NCBI RefSeq assembly: GCF_003459505.1
Contig: NZ_QRWD01000009.1
Coordinates: 31,660 to 95,659 of the forward strand
DNA: 64,000 nt
Direction of reading: 5' to 3'
Source of the DNA: Collinsella sp. AF20-14LB
Lineage (GTDB): Bacteria; Actinomycetota; Coriobacteriia; Coriobacteriales; Coriobacteriaceae
Shown: one piece after another, positions 42,987 through 53,814 of the stretch
Layout: each line of letters begins with the position of its first letter
Position numbering within the stretch: the stretch's first letter is position 1
Notes under the pieces: generated by a model
What the model was told of the DNA's origin: nothing
Database searches by the model: none
The model's input: only the letters and a program-made list of their open reading frames with translations
Translations under genes and position numbers: made by a program

Positions 42987-43511
42987 ATGGCTTTTAACAC
43001 GAAGGTCGATGTGGCCGATACCGAGCTCGAAGCGAATGAGGCCGTTGTCGATGCCGGGGACGTGGCGCTCGAGGACGAGGCACTCGTCGAGGCCGAGTTC
43101 GATGCGGACGAGGACAACGAGGAGATGGACGAGGAGGCGGACGAGTCCGAGGACTCGCTGACCTATTCCAACGGCGTGATCGAGAAAATCGTCGCCATGG
43201 CCACCCGCGAGGTGCCGCACGTTCTGGGCATGAAGGGAAACCTCATGCACTTTGTGCAGGAGCAGTTTGGTGCCGAGAACCTGACCAAGGGCGTGACGGT
43301 CGAGGTCACCGACGACAACCGCGTGGTCGTCAACATCTCGGTCATCATCGAGTATGGCGCCTATGCGCCTGCGATCTTCGACGACGTTAAGGCGCGCGTC
43401 ACCGAGCGTCTGGCCGCGATGACCGGCCTTGAGGTGGCAGGCGTCAACCTACGCATCGAGGATGTCATCACCCCCGAGGAGTACGAGCACCGCACCAGCC
43501 AGCACGAGTAA
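42987..43511 (+). CDS. Asp23/Gls24 family envelope stress protein
   Basis: A 174-residue protein. A very acidic 55-residue leader precedes the Asp23 domain (YSNGVIEKIVAMATREVPHVLGM...VTVEVTDDNRVVVNISVIIEYG...VNLRIEDVITPEE). Asp23 binds the membrane through AmaP and is induced by cell-wall or alkaline stress. AAGGAGG precedes the start. A terminator at 43566 ends the three-gene cluster. Confidence 0.93.
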   Translation: MAFNTKVDVADTELEANEAVVDAGDVALEDEALVEAEFDADEDNEEMDEEADESEDSLTYSNGVIEKIVAMATREVPHVLGMKGNLMHFVQEQFGAENLTKGVTVEVTDDNRVVVNISVIIEYGAYAPAIFDDVKARVTERLAAMTGLEVAGVNLRIEDVITPEEYEHRTSQHE

Positions 43512-43553
43512 CCTACCAAAAAGGGACAGGTTTGTTTTGGCAGGTTTTATCTG
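43511..43553. repeat. CCTGCCAAAA palindrome (family C)
   Basis: ACCTACCAAAAAGGGACAGG then TTTGTTTTGGCAGGTTTTATC, overlapping the Asp23 stop codon; the flank CTGCGTAAACGTCAAACG resembles the flank at 6651. Confidence 0.9.
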
Positions 43554-43565
43554 CGTAAACGTCAA

Positions 43566-43605
43566 ACGGCCGGTCGCGCATGCAAAAGCGCGGCCGGCCG
43601 TTTTC
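43566..43605 (+). terminator. Terminator of the Asp23 cluster
   Basis: ACGGCCGGTCGCGC and GCGCGGCCGGCCGT enclose eight bases and are followed by TTTTC. Confidence 0.88.
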
Positions 43606-43718
43606 TATATGCCCTCGATGCGGTCATACCGCTCGTCTAACTAAGGGTTGCAATCTTCGCGTTCCGCGTTACCCTAATGGGCGCATTGTTTCCAAATTGT
43701 TAACGAGGGGTTGCCGTA

Positions 43719-44741
43719 ATGGCCGACGAACACGAGACCGAAAGCAAGGCATGGGCGATTGAAGCCGCTGCGGCAGAGGCGGCGTCGCGTGCCGCCGAGG
43801 AGGTACATCGTCCTCCGGTGGTGCCGATGGAGCGCGTTGTCGGTCGCGAGGATATCGAACGTGGCGAGCGCGCCGGCCGCAAGCGCAGCCAGGAGCCAGG
43901 CTTTCCGCGCTTTTTTGCCGAGCTCAATCTGGGCCTGATTCTCACGGCGTTCGCCATCGTGGCCTTTAAAACCCCCAATCACTTTGCCTTCGGCGGCACC
44001 TCGGGCGTGTCGGTCATTCTTTCTACGCTGTTCCCGACCCTGCCCGTCGGCGTCTTTATGTGGATTATCAACGCGGTCCTGGTCGTTCTGGGCTTTATCT
44101 TTTTGGAGCGCAAGGCGATTCTGTGGAGCGTCTTCGCTTCGTTTGCGCTTTCGGCCTACGTCTCGCTGTTTGAGCTCTTCATTCCGACGGATGTTTCGAT
44201 GACGGGTGATATGTGGCTCGACCTGTGCTTTGCCGTCATCTTGCCGGCGCTCGGCAGCGCTATTGTCTTTGATATCGGCGCCTCGACGGGTGGCACGGAC
44301 ATTCTTGCCATGATCCTCAAACGCCGCACCACGCTCGAGATTGGCCGCGCGCTGCTGCTGGTCGATATCGGCATCGTAACCATCGCGGCTTTCCTGTATG
44401 GCCCGCGCGTTGGCCTGTACTGCGTGCTTGGCCTGTTTGCCAAGACGCTCGTGGTCGATAAGGCTATCGAGAGCATTCACCTTCGTAAGGTCTGCACGAT
44501 CATTTGCGCCGAACCGCGAAAAGTCGAGGAGTTTATTGTCAAGCATCTCAACCGCACGGCAACGATCAGCCGTGGCTACGGCGCCTTCTCGGGCAAGTGC
44601 GTCACGGTGATTATGAGCGTGCTGAGCCGTCGCGAGGCAGTGCAGCTGCGCCGCTATACCCGCGAGATTGACCCTGGCGCCTTCATCACCATCGTCGATA
44701 GCTCCGAGATCGTGGGCAAGGGCTTCCGCGGCACGAACTAG
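43719..44741 (+). CDS. YitT family membrane protein
   Basis: A 340-residue protein. A polar N-terminus of 60 residues leads into five or six membrane helices with the YitT signature FAFGGTSGVSVILSTLFPTLPVG and IGASTGGTDILAMILKRRT, then a C-terminal soluble DUF2179 domain (ICAEPRKVEEFIVKHLNRTATISRGYGAFSG). Function of the family is unknown; membrane transport has been suggested. It stands alone after the Asp23 cluster. Confidence 0.9.
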   Translation: MADEHETESKAWAIEAAAAEAASRAAEEVHRPPVVPMERVVGREDIERGERAGRKRSQEPGFPRFFAELNLGLILTAFAIVAFKTPNHFAFGGTSGVSVILSTLFPTLPVGVFMWIINAVLVVLGFIFLERKAILWSVFASFALSAYVSLFELFIPTDVSMTGDMWLDLCFAVILPALGSAIVFDIGASTGGTDILAMILKRRTTLEIGRALLLVDIGIVTIAAFLYGPRVGLYCVLGLFAKTLVVDKAIESIHLRKVCTIICAEPRKVEEFIVKHLNRTATISRGYGAFSGKCVTVIMSVLSRREAVQLRRYTREIDPGAFITIVDSSEIVGKGFRGTN

Positions 44742-44891
44742 CGCGGACGCACCCTTCGAATCATTGAATAAAGCCGCCTACGTTGCAAATCGGCCATCTT
44801 GGAGTATTTGTCCCCACATTGGGCGATAATGTTGCCAAAGACATCGTTTGCGATCCAGGTGATTCGCTCTAGATACGAAGGGATGATTTCG

Positions 44892-46253
44892 ATGTTCTGT
44901 TCGCAGTGTGGCGCCCCCATGGGCGATAACGACAAGTTCTGTGGCGCGTGTGGCGCTCCTAATACCGGTGCTGCAACCTCTGCTCCTCAGGGGCAGTCTC
45001 AGCCTCAGCAGTTTGTTCCTCAGCCTAACGTGAACGTGCCCAAGGGCTGTGTAGCTCAGGCGTTTGAAGACATGACCAAGACGCCGGGCGTGCTGCAGCG
45101 CGTGTGCCAGATTGCCTTTTTGCCGGCGCTCATCTGTGTCGTGTCGGTGCTCGTGCTCTTCATTCCCGTTATCGGCGGTATCGCGGCTGCCTTCGGCTTT
45201 TTGGCTGCCTGTGTGGCAAGCGCGTGCGGTTCTGGCTTTGGCATCGAATGGGGTCGCGACCTGTCGCTCAAGGTCGATGACGGCATGGATCGTCCGTTGA
45301 TGCGTTCCACGTCGTTTGGCCTTGGCGTCTTTTCGGGCGTTATTTCGAGCGTGCTCAAGGTTATCGCGGCTATTCCCGTTATTGGTGTAGCGCTTTCGCT
45401 GGTGGAGAGCGTGGTAATTGGTGCCGCGGGTGCGTACTCTTATTACGGCTCCTATGCGCTTGAGGCCGCTCTATTTGGCTCGCTGGGCCTGTTTGTTCTG
45501 GCTATGATTGCCACGGCGGTCCTGGGTGTCTTCTTTACTATGTTCGCCGACATCGCCGTGATGCACTTTGCGGTGACCGGTCGCGTCGAGAGCGCGTTTT
45601 CGCTCGATAAGGTCTGGGCGGCCTTTAAGAACAATAAGACCAAGCTGTTCTGCGCATCGTTCCTTCCCGAGTTTTTGACGGGTCTGGTCGCCAACGTTAT
45701 CACATGGATCCTGACGCTCGTCTTTGGCACCATTGCCTCTGTCGGTATGTATAGCTACTACTACCGTCCTACGGCTATTGAGGCGCTTGTTACCGGCGGT
45801 GGCATTACGCTCGTATTGTTCTTGGTGCTGACGGCGTTTGTCACGGTATTCCTTACGGTCTTTGGCAACATGCTCAAGCATCGTGCCGTTGGCTATTGGG
45901 TGGCGCGCTACGCAAGCGAGTGGGCCGACGAGGACAAGGACGACGTCCTGACCTTTGTGCTGCCGTTTGAGAAGAAGTCTGCTCCTTCGGGTTACAGCGC
46001 TCCGGATGCTTCGCCGGCACCTGCGCCCGAGCCCGAGCCCGCGCCCGAGTCTGCGCCTGAGCCTGCACCCGAGCCGGCGCCTGTGCCTGAGCCGGCACCC
46101 GCACCTGCGCCTGCAACGTCGCCCGCGCCGAGTTCTGCTCCCGAGCAGGAGTGCCCGCCTGTTGGCGAACCTGCTGAGCAGACTGCGCCGGCGTTGGGCG
46201 ATAAGGGCGATCAGGCAGCGACCGATCAGCCCGAAGAAGACCAGGCCGAATAG
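44892..46253 (+). CDS. Zinc-ribbon membrane protein (DUF4013-like) with Pro/Ala/Glu tail
   Basis: A 453-residue protein. Residues 1-20 are a zinc ribbon (MFCSQCGAPMGDNDKFCGACG, two CxxC pairs). After a Gln/Pro linker come about six membrane segments resembling the DUF4013 domain, and the last 90 residues are a low-complexity tail of repeated (A/E)P units ending acidic. GAAGGG stands nine bases before the start at 44892. The neighbour at 46423 has the same ribbon, so both probably share a role. Function unknown. Confidence 0.78.
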   Translation: MFCSQCGAPMGDNDKFCGACGAPNTGAATSAPQGQSQPQQFVPQPNVNVPKGCVAQAFEDMTKTPGVLQRVCQIAFLPALICVVSVLVLFIPVIGGIAAAFGFLAACVASACGSGFGIEWGRDLSLKVDDGMDRPLMRSTSFGLGVFSGVISSVLKVIAAIPVIGVALSLVESVVIGAAGAYSYYGSYALEAALFGSLGLFVLAMIATAVLGVFFTMFADIAVMHFAVTGRVESAFSLDKVWAAFKNNKTKLFCASFLPEFLTGLVANVITWILTLVFGTIASVGMYSYYYRPTAIEALVTGGGITLVLFLVLTAFVTVFLTVFGNMLKHRAVGYWVARYASEWADEDKDDVLTFVLPFEKKSAPSGYSAPDASPAPAPEPEPAPESAPEPAPEPAPVPEPAPAPAPATSPAPSSAPEQECPPVGEPAEQTAPALGDKGDQAATDQPEEDQAE

Positions 46254-46422
46254 CTTGAGGGGGGCTGCGGTCCAGAGTGCCTAAGGCCATGGTCCGTTTT
46301 AGCCGATGCCGCCGGGTTGGTTGTCTTCATTTTGGTAATCGACCCGGCGTGATTGAAGGTATCCCGTTGGGATGCGGCATGTGAGACCAAAGACGCATGT
46401 CGTCTTATGGGAAGGAGGATCT

Positions 46423-47004
46423 ATGTTTTGCGAAAATTGCGGAGCACCCGTTTTGGATGATGCAAAGTTTTGTCCTGCTTGCGGCGAGCCCGTCAACGCT
46501 ACGTCGGCTGCCGCGTCTGAGCCTCAGCCGGTACAGATTCAGCCCGCCCCGGCACCTCAGCCTGCGCCTCAGGGCGCACCCACACCGCCACCCATGCCCG
46601 GTGCGGTTGAGCTCGATCGTAACTTTGGCATGATACTGCTGCTCGCTATTGTCACGTGCGGTATCTACGGCATCTATGCGTACTACAAAATATCTGAGGA
46701 TGTCGCAACTATGTGCTCGGGCGACGGGGACGATATGCCCAACTACCTGATTGCAATCCTGCTGTCGTTCATTACCTGCGGCATCTATGGCCTGTGGTGG
46801 ACATACCGTTTCGGCAATCGCATCCAGGCCAACGGTCCTCGCTATGGTCTTACCATTGCCGAGAGCGGCACGACGCTTCTGTTGTGGCAGCTGATCGGCG
46901 CCTTGCAGTGCGGCATCGGACCGATTATTGGTTTCTATCTGATCGTCAAGAACGTCAACGCGATGGCGGCTGCCTACACTGCGCAGGTTACGGCACGTGC
47001 GTAG
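46423..47004 (+). CDS. Zinc-ribbon DUF4234 membrane protein
   Basis: A 193-residue protein: zinc ribbon MFCENCGAPVLDDAKFCPACG at 1-21, a Pro/Ala/Gln linker to about residue 63, then DUF4234 with paired motifs ILLLAIVTCGIYGIYAYYKI and LLSFITCGIYGLWWTYRFG. The repeated TCGIYG is a hallmark of the domain. AAGGAGG precedes the start at 46423. It overlaps the next gene by eight bases, so the two are co-translated. Function unknown. Confidence 0.87.
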   Translation: MFCENCGAPVLDDAKFCPACGEPVNATSAAASEPQPVQIQPAPAPQPAPQGAPTPPPMPGAVELDRNFGMILLLAIVTCGIYGIYAYYKISEDVATMCSGDGDDMPNYLIAILLSFITCGIYGLWWTYRFGNRIQANGPRYGLTIAESGTTLLLWQLIGALQCGIGPIIGFYLIVKNVNAMAAAYTAQVTARA

Positions 47005-47491
47005 CAACTCGGATTCACAAGCACGGTCCAAGACAAGGGGCACGGCGGGGCTATTCCGCCGCGCCCTTTTGTTCGCCGCTATCTTGGCGCTGTCGTGCCT
47101 TGTGCTGTATGTGACGGGCATCGGCTGCCCGTTTAGGGCGCTTACGGGCATTCCGTGCCCGGGCTGCGGCATGACGCGCGCGTGGCTCGCGGCGTTTGGG
47201 CTCGATTGGCGTGCCGCGCTTGCGTATCATCCGCTGTTTTGGATGGTTCCCCCTATGTTTGCGCTGGCGTGCGCCAGGGACTATGTCACAACTTCGCGCA
47301 CCCGAAAGACAATCGATGCGGCGCTGGTCGCAATATGCTTGCTGCTGGTTGCGGTGTGGGCAATCCGCCTGGTCAACCCCGCAGACGCCGGCCTGCTTTT
47401 TGGGGGCCATGTTCCTGTGGGGGTTCCTGCCGATATCATTTATCTCGAGCAGCCACGCTGGCTCATCATCCTTCGCTCTTACCTGTCGTGA
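46997..47491 (+). CDS. DUF2752 family membrane protein
   Basis: A 164-residue protein starting with GTG within the end of the DUF4234 gene. After a basic N-terminus it shows three hydrophobic segments and the DUF2752 signature CPFRALTGIPCPGCGMTRAWLA, with three cysteines, followed by YHPLFWMVP. DUF2752 and DUF4234 proteins are often linked in actinobacteria; no activity is known. Confidence 0.87.
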   Translation: MRSNSDSQARSKTRGTAGLFRRALLFAAILALSCLVLYVTGIGCPFRALTGIPCPGCGMTRAWLAAFGLDWRAALAYHPLFWMVPPMFALACARDYVTTSRTRKTIDAALVAICLLLVAVWAIRLVNPADAGLLFGGHVPVGVPADIIYLEQPRWLIILRSYLS

Positions 47492-47524
47492 CGGAGGATA
47501 CGTTGGAAAAGCGGTCGACACATA

Positions 47525-47566
47525 AGCGGGGGCGAACGTTGAGATAACGTTCGCCCCCGCTTTGCT
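47525..47566. terminator. Bidirectional terminator between convergent genes
   Basis: AGCGGGGGCGAACGTT and AACGTTCGCCCCCGCT form a perfect 16-bp stem with a five-base loop and TTT after it, between the DUF2752 gene and the M20 peptidase gene. Confidence 0.9.
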
Positions 47567-47597
47567 CTAGCCAGGTTGTTACGGGTGGGCGTGACGG

Positions 47598-49061
47598 CTA
47601 CTCGTCGCGCTTCTCCTCGTGGCGAGCAGCGGCACGGGCATCGTGAATGCCCTTGATGGCGGCATGGCGGGCGGTGCGGGCGTCGTGCACGGCGTCGCGG
47701 GCCTCGGCGGCCGTTGCCTTGGCAGAGCGCAGCTTGGCCGCCAGGTCGGGATTGGTCTCGGCAACTGCGGCGATCGTGGGGCCGTCGAGCTCTTCTTGCG
47801 TGGGCTCGGCCAAAAAGTCGATGGCATACTGAGCGGCTACCATGGAGCCCTTGGCGAGCGCGCTCTCGTCGATCTTGTAGAAGCAGGAGTGCTGGGCATA
47901 GGTGGCGCCAATCTGGGGGTTGCGCGTGCCAACAAAGGCGAGCACGCCCGGCACGCGGCGCAGGTACTCCGAGAAGTCCTCGCCCGAAAGCGTGCCGCGG
48001 TAATGGCCCTCGCCTGCGGGGCCCAGGCACTTGAGCACAGCTTGGCGGCAACGCTCGCTCGAGGCGGCATCGTTTTCGACCTTGTAGTTGGCGATGGTGT
48101 AGTCGGTGAGCTTGGCTTCGGCGCCCAGGGCTGCCGCGGTATGCTCCACGATGCGGCGCATGAGCTCCGGCATTTCCTCGTGGGTCGAGTCGCCGTAGGT
48201 GCGCACCGTGCCGGCGAGGTAAGCCGTGCCGGCGATAACATTGCGCGCGGTGCCGCCATGCAGCTCACCGACGGTGATAACGGCCGGCTCGTAGGGGCTA
48301 ATCTCGCGCGAGACGATAGTCTGCAGTGCGTTGACGATCTCAGCGGCAACCATAACGGCGTCGTGGCCGCGCTGGGGCATAGCGCCGTGGCACGAGGTGC
48401 CGCGGACGTCGATGCGGAACCAGTCGGTATTGGCCATGCGCGGACCGGGCTCGCAGCTTACGGTGCCGGCGTCAACCTCGCTCCAGATATGCGCGGCGTA
48501 GGCACCATCGACGCCGTCGAGCACGCCCGTGCCGATCATGAGCTTGGCGCCCTGGCCGTTTTCCTCGCTGGGCTGGAAGACGATGCGGACTTCGCCGTGG
48601 ATGTCGTCGGTCATATGGCGCAGGATTTGCAGCGTGCCGAGCATCATGGCGATATGGCAGTCGTGGCCGCAGGCGTGCATGCAGCCCTCGTTGACGCTGG
48701 CGAACTCTTCGCCGGTCTGCTCGGTGACGGGCAGGGCGTCGATGTCGGCGCGCAGCAGGATGCGGCGGCGTGGTGTGCCGTCCTCGCGATAGGCGTCGGG
48801 CGCGGTGCCGCGAAGGGTCGCCACAAGGCCCGTCTTAAGGGGACGCTCGTAGGGGATATTCATGGCGTCCAGCTGGTTGGCGATGTCAGATGTCGTGCGT
48901 TCCTCGGCGAGGCTCAGCTCCGGGTGCTTATGGAAGTGGCGGCGCTGCTTAATGATGTAGGGTTCAAACTCGGCAGCGATATCTTGGATGGCTGCGGTGA
49001 CGTCGTCTGCCGCGCGAACCTCGGTTGCCGCCATAATCTGCTGTGCCTTGGTCTTCGTCAT
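47598..49061 (-). CDS. M20 family amidohydrolase with Ala-rich C-terminal tail
   Basis: A 487-residue metallo-amidohydrolase of the M20D (hippurate / N-acyl amino acid / IAA-amino acid hydrolase) group. It has HFHKHPELSLAEERT, RADIDALPV, the metal-binding GCMHACGHDCHIAMMLG, and FQPSEENGQGAKLMI with the catalytic glutamate; SGEDFSEYL carries the last ligand region. The last 60 residues, after the catalytic domain, are an Ala/Arg-rich helix not usual for the family. CAAGGAGCAAATCGACT precedes the start at 49061. Confidence 0.9.
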   Translation of the reverse strand: MTKTKAQQIMAATEVRAADDVTAAIQDIAAEFEPYIIKQRRHFHKHPELSLAEERTTSDIANQLDAMNIPYERPLKTGLVATLRGTAPDAYREDGTPRRRILLRADIDALPVTEQTGEEFASVNEGCMHACGHDCHIAMMLGTLQILRHMTDDIHGEVRIVFQPSEENGQGAKLMIGTGVLDGVDGAYAAHIWSEVDAGTVSCEPGPRMANTDWFRIDVRGTSCHGAMPQRGHDAVMVAAEIVNALQTIVSREISPYEPAVITVGELHGGTARNVIAGTAYLAGTVRTYGDSTHEEMPELMRRIVEHTAAALGAEAKLTDYTIANYKVENDAASSERCRQAVLKCLGPAGEGHYRGTLSGEDFSEYLRRVPGVLAFVGTRNPQIGATYAQHSCFYKIDESALAKGSMVAAQYAIDFLAEPTQEELDGPTIAAVAETNPDLAAKLRSAKATAAEARDAVHDARTARHAAIKGIHDARAAARHEEKRDE

Positions 49062-49228
49062 AGTCGATTTGCTCCTTGCTGGTTTATCGCAAAATCGTAC
49101 AAGCTCATTCCAGTATGCCACCTGCCGCTAGGGCTGGTAAAGTTGCCGTTTGCCGCTTGGGGTTTTGTTACAAGGGCGGGGGAGTACACTCGGGGGTGTT
49201 GAATTTCCTGCCAGAGATGGGGATGCCC

Positions 49229-50866
49229 ATGCAACATATCGATCGGATTATCCGCTCCAAGAACGTCTTTACCGCGCAAGACGGCATCGATACCGCCCGC
49301 GAGCTGGCGATTGCCATCGCAGGCGACCGTATCGTCGCAGTCGGTGCGCCCGATGACGTGATTGCCGCCGCGCCTGCCGCCACGCCGGTTATCGACTACG
49401 GCGAGCAGTTTGTCTGCCCAGGTTTCCATGACGCTCATCTGCACTTCTTCCATACCTCGGTCGGCTCCTCGCCGTACATGCTCATGGATATGGGCACGTC
49501 CGAGGCGGCGCTGGTGCAACACGCGCTCGAGTTTTCCCAGGACCTGCCCGACGACGCTTGGGTTGTGACTCAGGGCTGGCGCGACTACCGTTGGGACCCG
49601 CCCGAGCATCCTACCAAGGCATCGCTCGATGCGGCATTCCCCGATCGCCCCTGCGTTATGTATTCGGGCGACGGCCATACGCTGTGGCTCAACAGCCGCG
49701 CACTCGAGGCACTCGGCGTCACGCGCGACAGCGAGCCGCCAGCGGGCGGTGGCTACGACAAGGACGCAAGCGGCGAGCTCACGGGCATTGCTCACGAGGC
49801 GGCTGCCATGCAGCTGCTACCGCGCTGCCTTGAGTGGCTGGGGGAGGATCGCATTGCAAGCGCTTACGCCGATCAAATGAGGCGTATGGCCGAGCAGGGC
49901 ATCACCTCGATATGCGATATGTCGCTCATGCCCATGCCGGGCTGCGATTTTATCCGCGACGATGTCTACGGCAAGCTACAGGCAGCCGGCAAGCTGGGCA
50001 TCCGAGCCCATCTGTTCCCCACGTTGCTGGATGACCAATCGCGCTTAGAAGAACTGCAGACCCGCTACGCGAACAACGCGCTGCTCTCGGCGCCTGGTTT
50101 TAAGCAGTTCTTCGACGGCGTCTCGAGCGAGCACACGGCATATCTCACCGAGCCCTATACCAATCCGCGCTTCCCGGGCGATCAAGGTCGCCTGACGGTT
50201 CCTGCCGAGCGCATGCGTAAGCTGGTTCTGGCGGCTGCGGAGCGCGGCCACACTGTGCGTATCCACGTCATCGGCGACGGTGCGATTCATGCCGCGCTGG
50301 ATATCTTCGAGGAGGCCGCCGACCTGTACGGCCTGCCCCAGCACGGCCATAACACACTCGAGCATCTGGAGAACCTCCTGCCCGAGGACATCGACCGCCT
50401 GCGCAAGCTCAACGTGGTCGCCTCGAGCCAGCCCTGCCACATCACGCTCGATCCGGGTGGCCCAGAGCGCGACCTTGGCCTGGAGCGAAGCCGAATCATG
50501 TGGCCGTTCGCAACCTATAAGCAGCGCGGCATCCGCCAAGCCTTCGGTACTGACAGCCCTATCACGTCCGTTACCAGCATGAATGTGCTCTACACGGCTA
50601 TTACGCGCCAAGACCCCAAAAGCCACTGGCCCGAGGGCGGCTGGCTGCCGAGCGAGCGCATCGATGCGGCAACGGCCCTGCGCAACTACACCCTGGGCAG
50701 CGCCTACGCGGCAGGCGACGAGCAAAACCTCGGCAGCCTGGAACCCGGCAAATACGCCGACCTGGTAGTCCTGGACCAAAACCCACTCACCATCGACCCC
50801 CAAGAACTCCAAGCCACCAAAGTCCAAGCCACCTACCTAGCCGGCAACCTGGTCTACGAGCGCTAA
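49229..50866 (+). CDS. Amidohydrolase family protein (YtcJ-like)
   Basis: A 545-residue amidohydrolase of the YtcJ / Amidohydro_3 group. Metal ligands are in FHDAHLHFFHT (HxH), IHVIGDGAIHAALDIFE, NTLEHLENL and FGTDSPI. Members deacylate or deformylate N-substituted compounds; the substrate here is unknown. ATG codons at 49217, 49223 and 49229 are all close; I use the last because it stands six bases from GGGG and begins at the conserved HIDRIIRSKNVFT. Divergent from the M20 gene, sharing 167 bases of upstream region. Confidence 0.88.
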   Translation: MQHIDRIIRSKNVFTAQDGIDTARELAIAIAGDRIVAVGAPDDVIAAAPAATPVIDYGEQFVCPGFHDAHLHFFHTSVGSSPYMLMDMGTSEAALVQHALEFSQDLPDDAWVVTQGWRDYRWDPPEHPTKASLDAAFPDRPCVMYSGDGHTLWLNSRALEALGVTRDSEPPAGGGYDKDASGELTGIAHEAAAMQLLPRCLEWLGEDRIASAYADQMRRMAEQGITSICDMSLMPMPGCDFIRDDVYGKLQAAGKLGIRAHLFPTLLDDQSRLEELQTRYANNALLSAPGFKQFFDGVSSEHTAYLTEPYTNPRFPGDQGRLTVPAERMRKLVLAAAERGHTVRIHVIGDGAIHAALDIFEEAADLYGLPQHGHNTLEHLENLLPEDIDRLRKLNVVASSQPCHITLDPGGPERDLGLERSRIMWPFATYKQRGIRQAFGTDSPITSVTSMNVLYTAITRQDPKSHWPEGGWLPSERIDAATALRNYTLGSAYAAGDEQNLGSLEPGKYADLVVLDQNPLTIDPQELQATKVQATYLAGNLVYER

Positions 50867-50884
50867 TATTCATGTCGTACCGTT

Positions 50885-50936
50885 AAACGCGGCTCGGGCA
50901 GCATATTTTGGGATGGCGCTCGAGCCGCGTTTGTTT
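50885..50936 (+). terminator. Terminator of the amidohydrolase gene
   Basis: AAACGCGGCTCG and CGAGCCGCGTTT form a 12-bp stem followed by GTTTG. Confidence 0.8.
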
Positions 50937-51117
50937 GCCGATGGGGGTTCGTTAGGAGCGTCCCCTCTCTGCTGGATTTGGGCGCAGGGTGGAAGCGCTG
51001 CTGCTCCGCGCGCTCAATTGGGACATCAGCGATGCTTTCTCTTAGCGTTTTGCATACTTCCAGTTGCAGATTGCATAAAAAAGCTGAGATGTTCTTTCCG
51101 GCCCTGATGTACCCCCG

Positions 51118-51372
51118 CCTGGGCCGTGCAAAAAACGGAGTATTCAGCACCGCGAGCTCTGCCGGTGCCGCTGCGGCTGAGTAACGTTACGGAGATTGAC
51201 GTCATTTTGGGCTCCGGTACGGCGCGAAGTACGCCCATTTGTCCCAACGGGGTCTGCCCACCGACCAAAACCGCCCGCTGAAGGCGTTCTTGGGACCAAT
51301 AAGGTATGTCCGGCGCGTATGCAGCCACCCTGGCCTGCTGAATACTCCCAAAAATGCACGGTGCTCCCCAGG
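51118..51372. repeat. Widely spaced inverted repeat
   Basis: CCTGGGCCGTGCAAAAAACG then GAGTATTCAGCA at 51118-51149 is repeated inverted at 51336-51372 with several changes and a five-base insertion; the TGCTGAATACTC end is exact. The 186 bases between hold no gene. This could be a small decayed mobile element. Confidence 0.65.
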
Positions 51373-51438
51373 GGACCCGTGCGCGCAGCGAAAACCATGC
51401 CCACGTTCCTATCCGCATCGCCATTTTGCTGCACTGAC

Positions 51439-51650
51439 TTTTCTGAATGCCGGGCCCGAATTAGTTAACCTGGCTCCCGTGTGGCTCCGGAGGGGCGGGG
51501 CATAAGGTTTATCGTGAGTTCCGCACGAGCCGAAGGCCACTTAATGTGGCCTTCGTGCGAGCAGGACTGCCCGAGCAGGAAACCTTATGCCCCGCCCCTC
51601 CGGAGCCACACGGGAGCCACCGCTAAGTTATCCCCCCGCATTCAGAAAAT
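51439..51650. repeat. Nested inverted repeat upstream of groES
   Basis: Three tiers. The outer TTTTCTGAATGC/GCATTCAGAAAA ends at 51439 and 51650. The middle is a perfect 39-bp repeat beginning GGCTCCCGTGTGGCTCCGG (51472-51510 against 51580-51618). The inner is CGCACGA..AGGCCAC/GTGGCCTTCGTGCG (51522-51559). Confidence 0.92.
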
Positions 51651-51786
51651 CTAAGTGCCAAAAAATAAGATTTTTTGACTCCGTGTTGTATAACCCGCCA
51701 TTCGTGGGTACCATTCAACGCGTACGCAAACAAAAAGGGTTAATTCGCGTGGCATAACCACGCGGCCCAAAAAGGAGGAGACAAGC

Positions 51787-52080
51787 ATGTCGTCTTTGAA
51801 GCCGCTTGCAGATCGTGTTCTGGTCAAGCCCGACGAGGCCGAGCAGAAGACCGCTTCTGGTCTGTATATCGCCAGCAACGCCCAGGAGAAGCCGCAGCGC
51901 GGCACCATCGTTGCCGTTGGCGCCGGCAAGGTCAACGACAAGGGTGAGCGCATCCCCATGGACGTCAAGGTCGGTGACGTTGTCATCTACGGTAAGTTCG
52001 GTGGCAACGAGGTCAAGGTCGACGGCGAGAAGTATCTGCTGATGCGCGCCGACGACATCTACGCTGTCGTCGAGGCCTAG
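51787..52080 (+). CDS. groES: Co-chaperonin GroES
   Basis: A 97-residue GroES: LKPLADRVLVKPDEAEQKTASGLYIA at the start, the mobile-loop region around residue 20, and KVGDVVIYGKFGGNEVK near the end. It caps the GroEL ring encoded next. AAGGAGGAGACAAGC precedes the ATG. The usual HrcA-binding CIRCE repeat (TTAGCACTC-N9-GAGTGCTAA) is not seen upstream. Confidence 0.98.
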   Translation: MSSLKPLADRVLVKPDEAEQKTASGLYIASNAQEKPQRGTIVAVGAGKVNDKGERIPMDVKVGDVVIYGKFGGNEVKVDGEKYLLMRADDIYAVVEA

Positions 52081-52098
52081 TCTCGTCAGAATCTCTGA

Positions 52099-53814
<1,716 letters not shown>

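Larger units (their letters stand above)
50867..51786. other. ORF-free stretch of 920 bases upstream of groES
   Basis: The longest gap in the window. It contains a terminator hairpin (50885-50936), a spaced inverted repeat (51118-51149 against 51336-51372) and a 212-base nested inverted repeat (51439-51650). No open frame shows coding character. The groES promoter must lie in its last 130 bases; I found no CIRCE element. Confidence 0.75.

Noticed and set aside
51655-51786. CIRCE or HspR operator before groES
   Set aside because: Neither the TTAGCACTC inverted repeat nor an HspR-type CTTGAGT/ACTCAAG pair is present in the 130 bases before the start.
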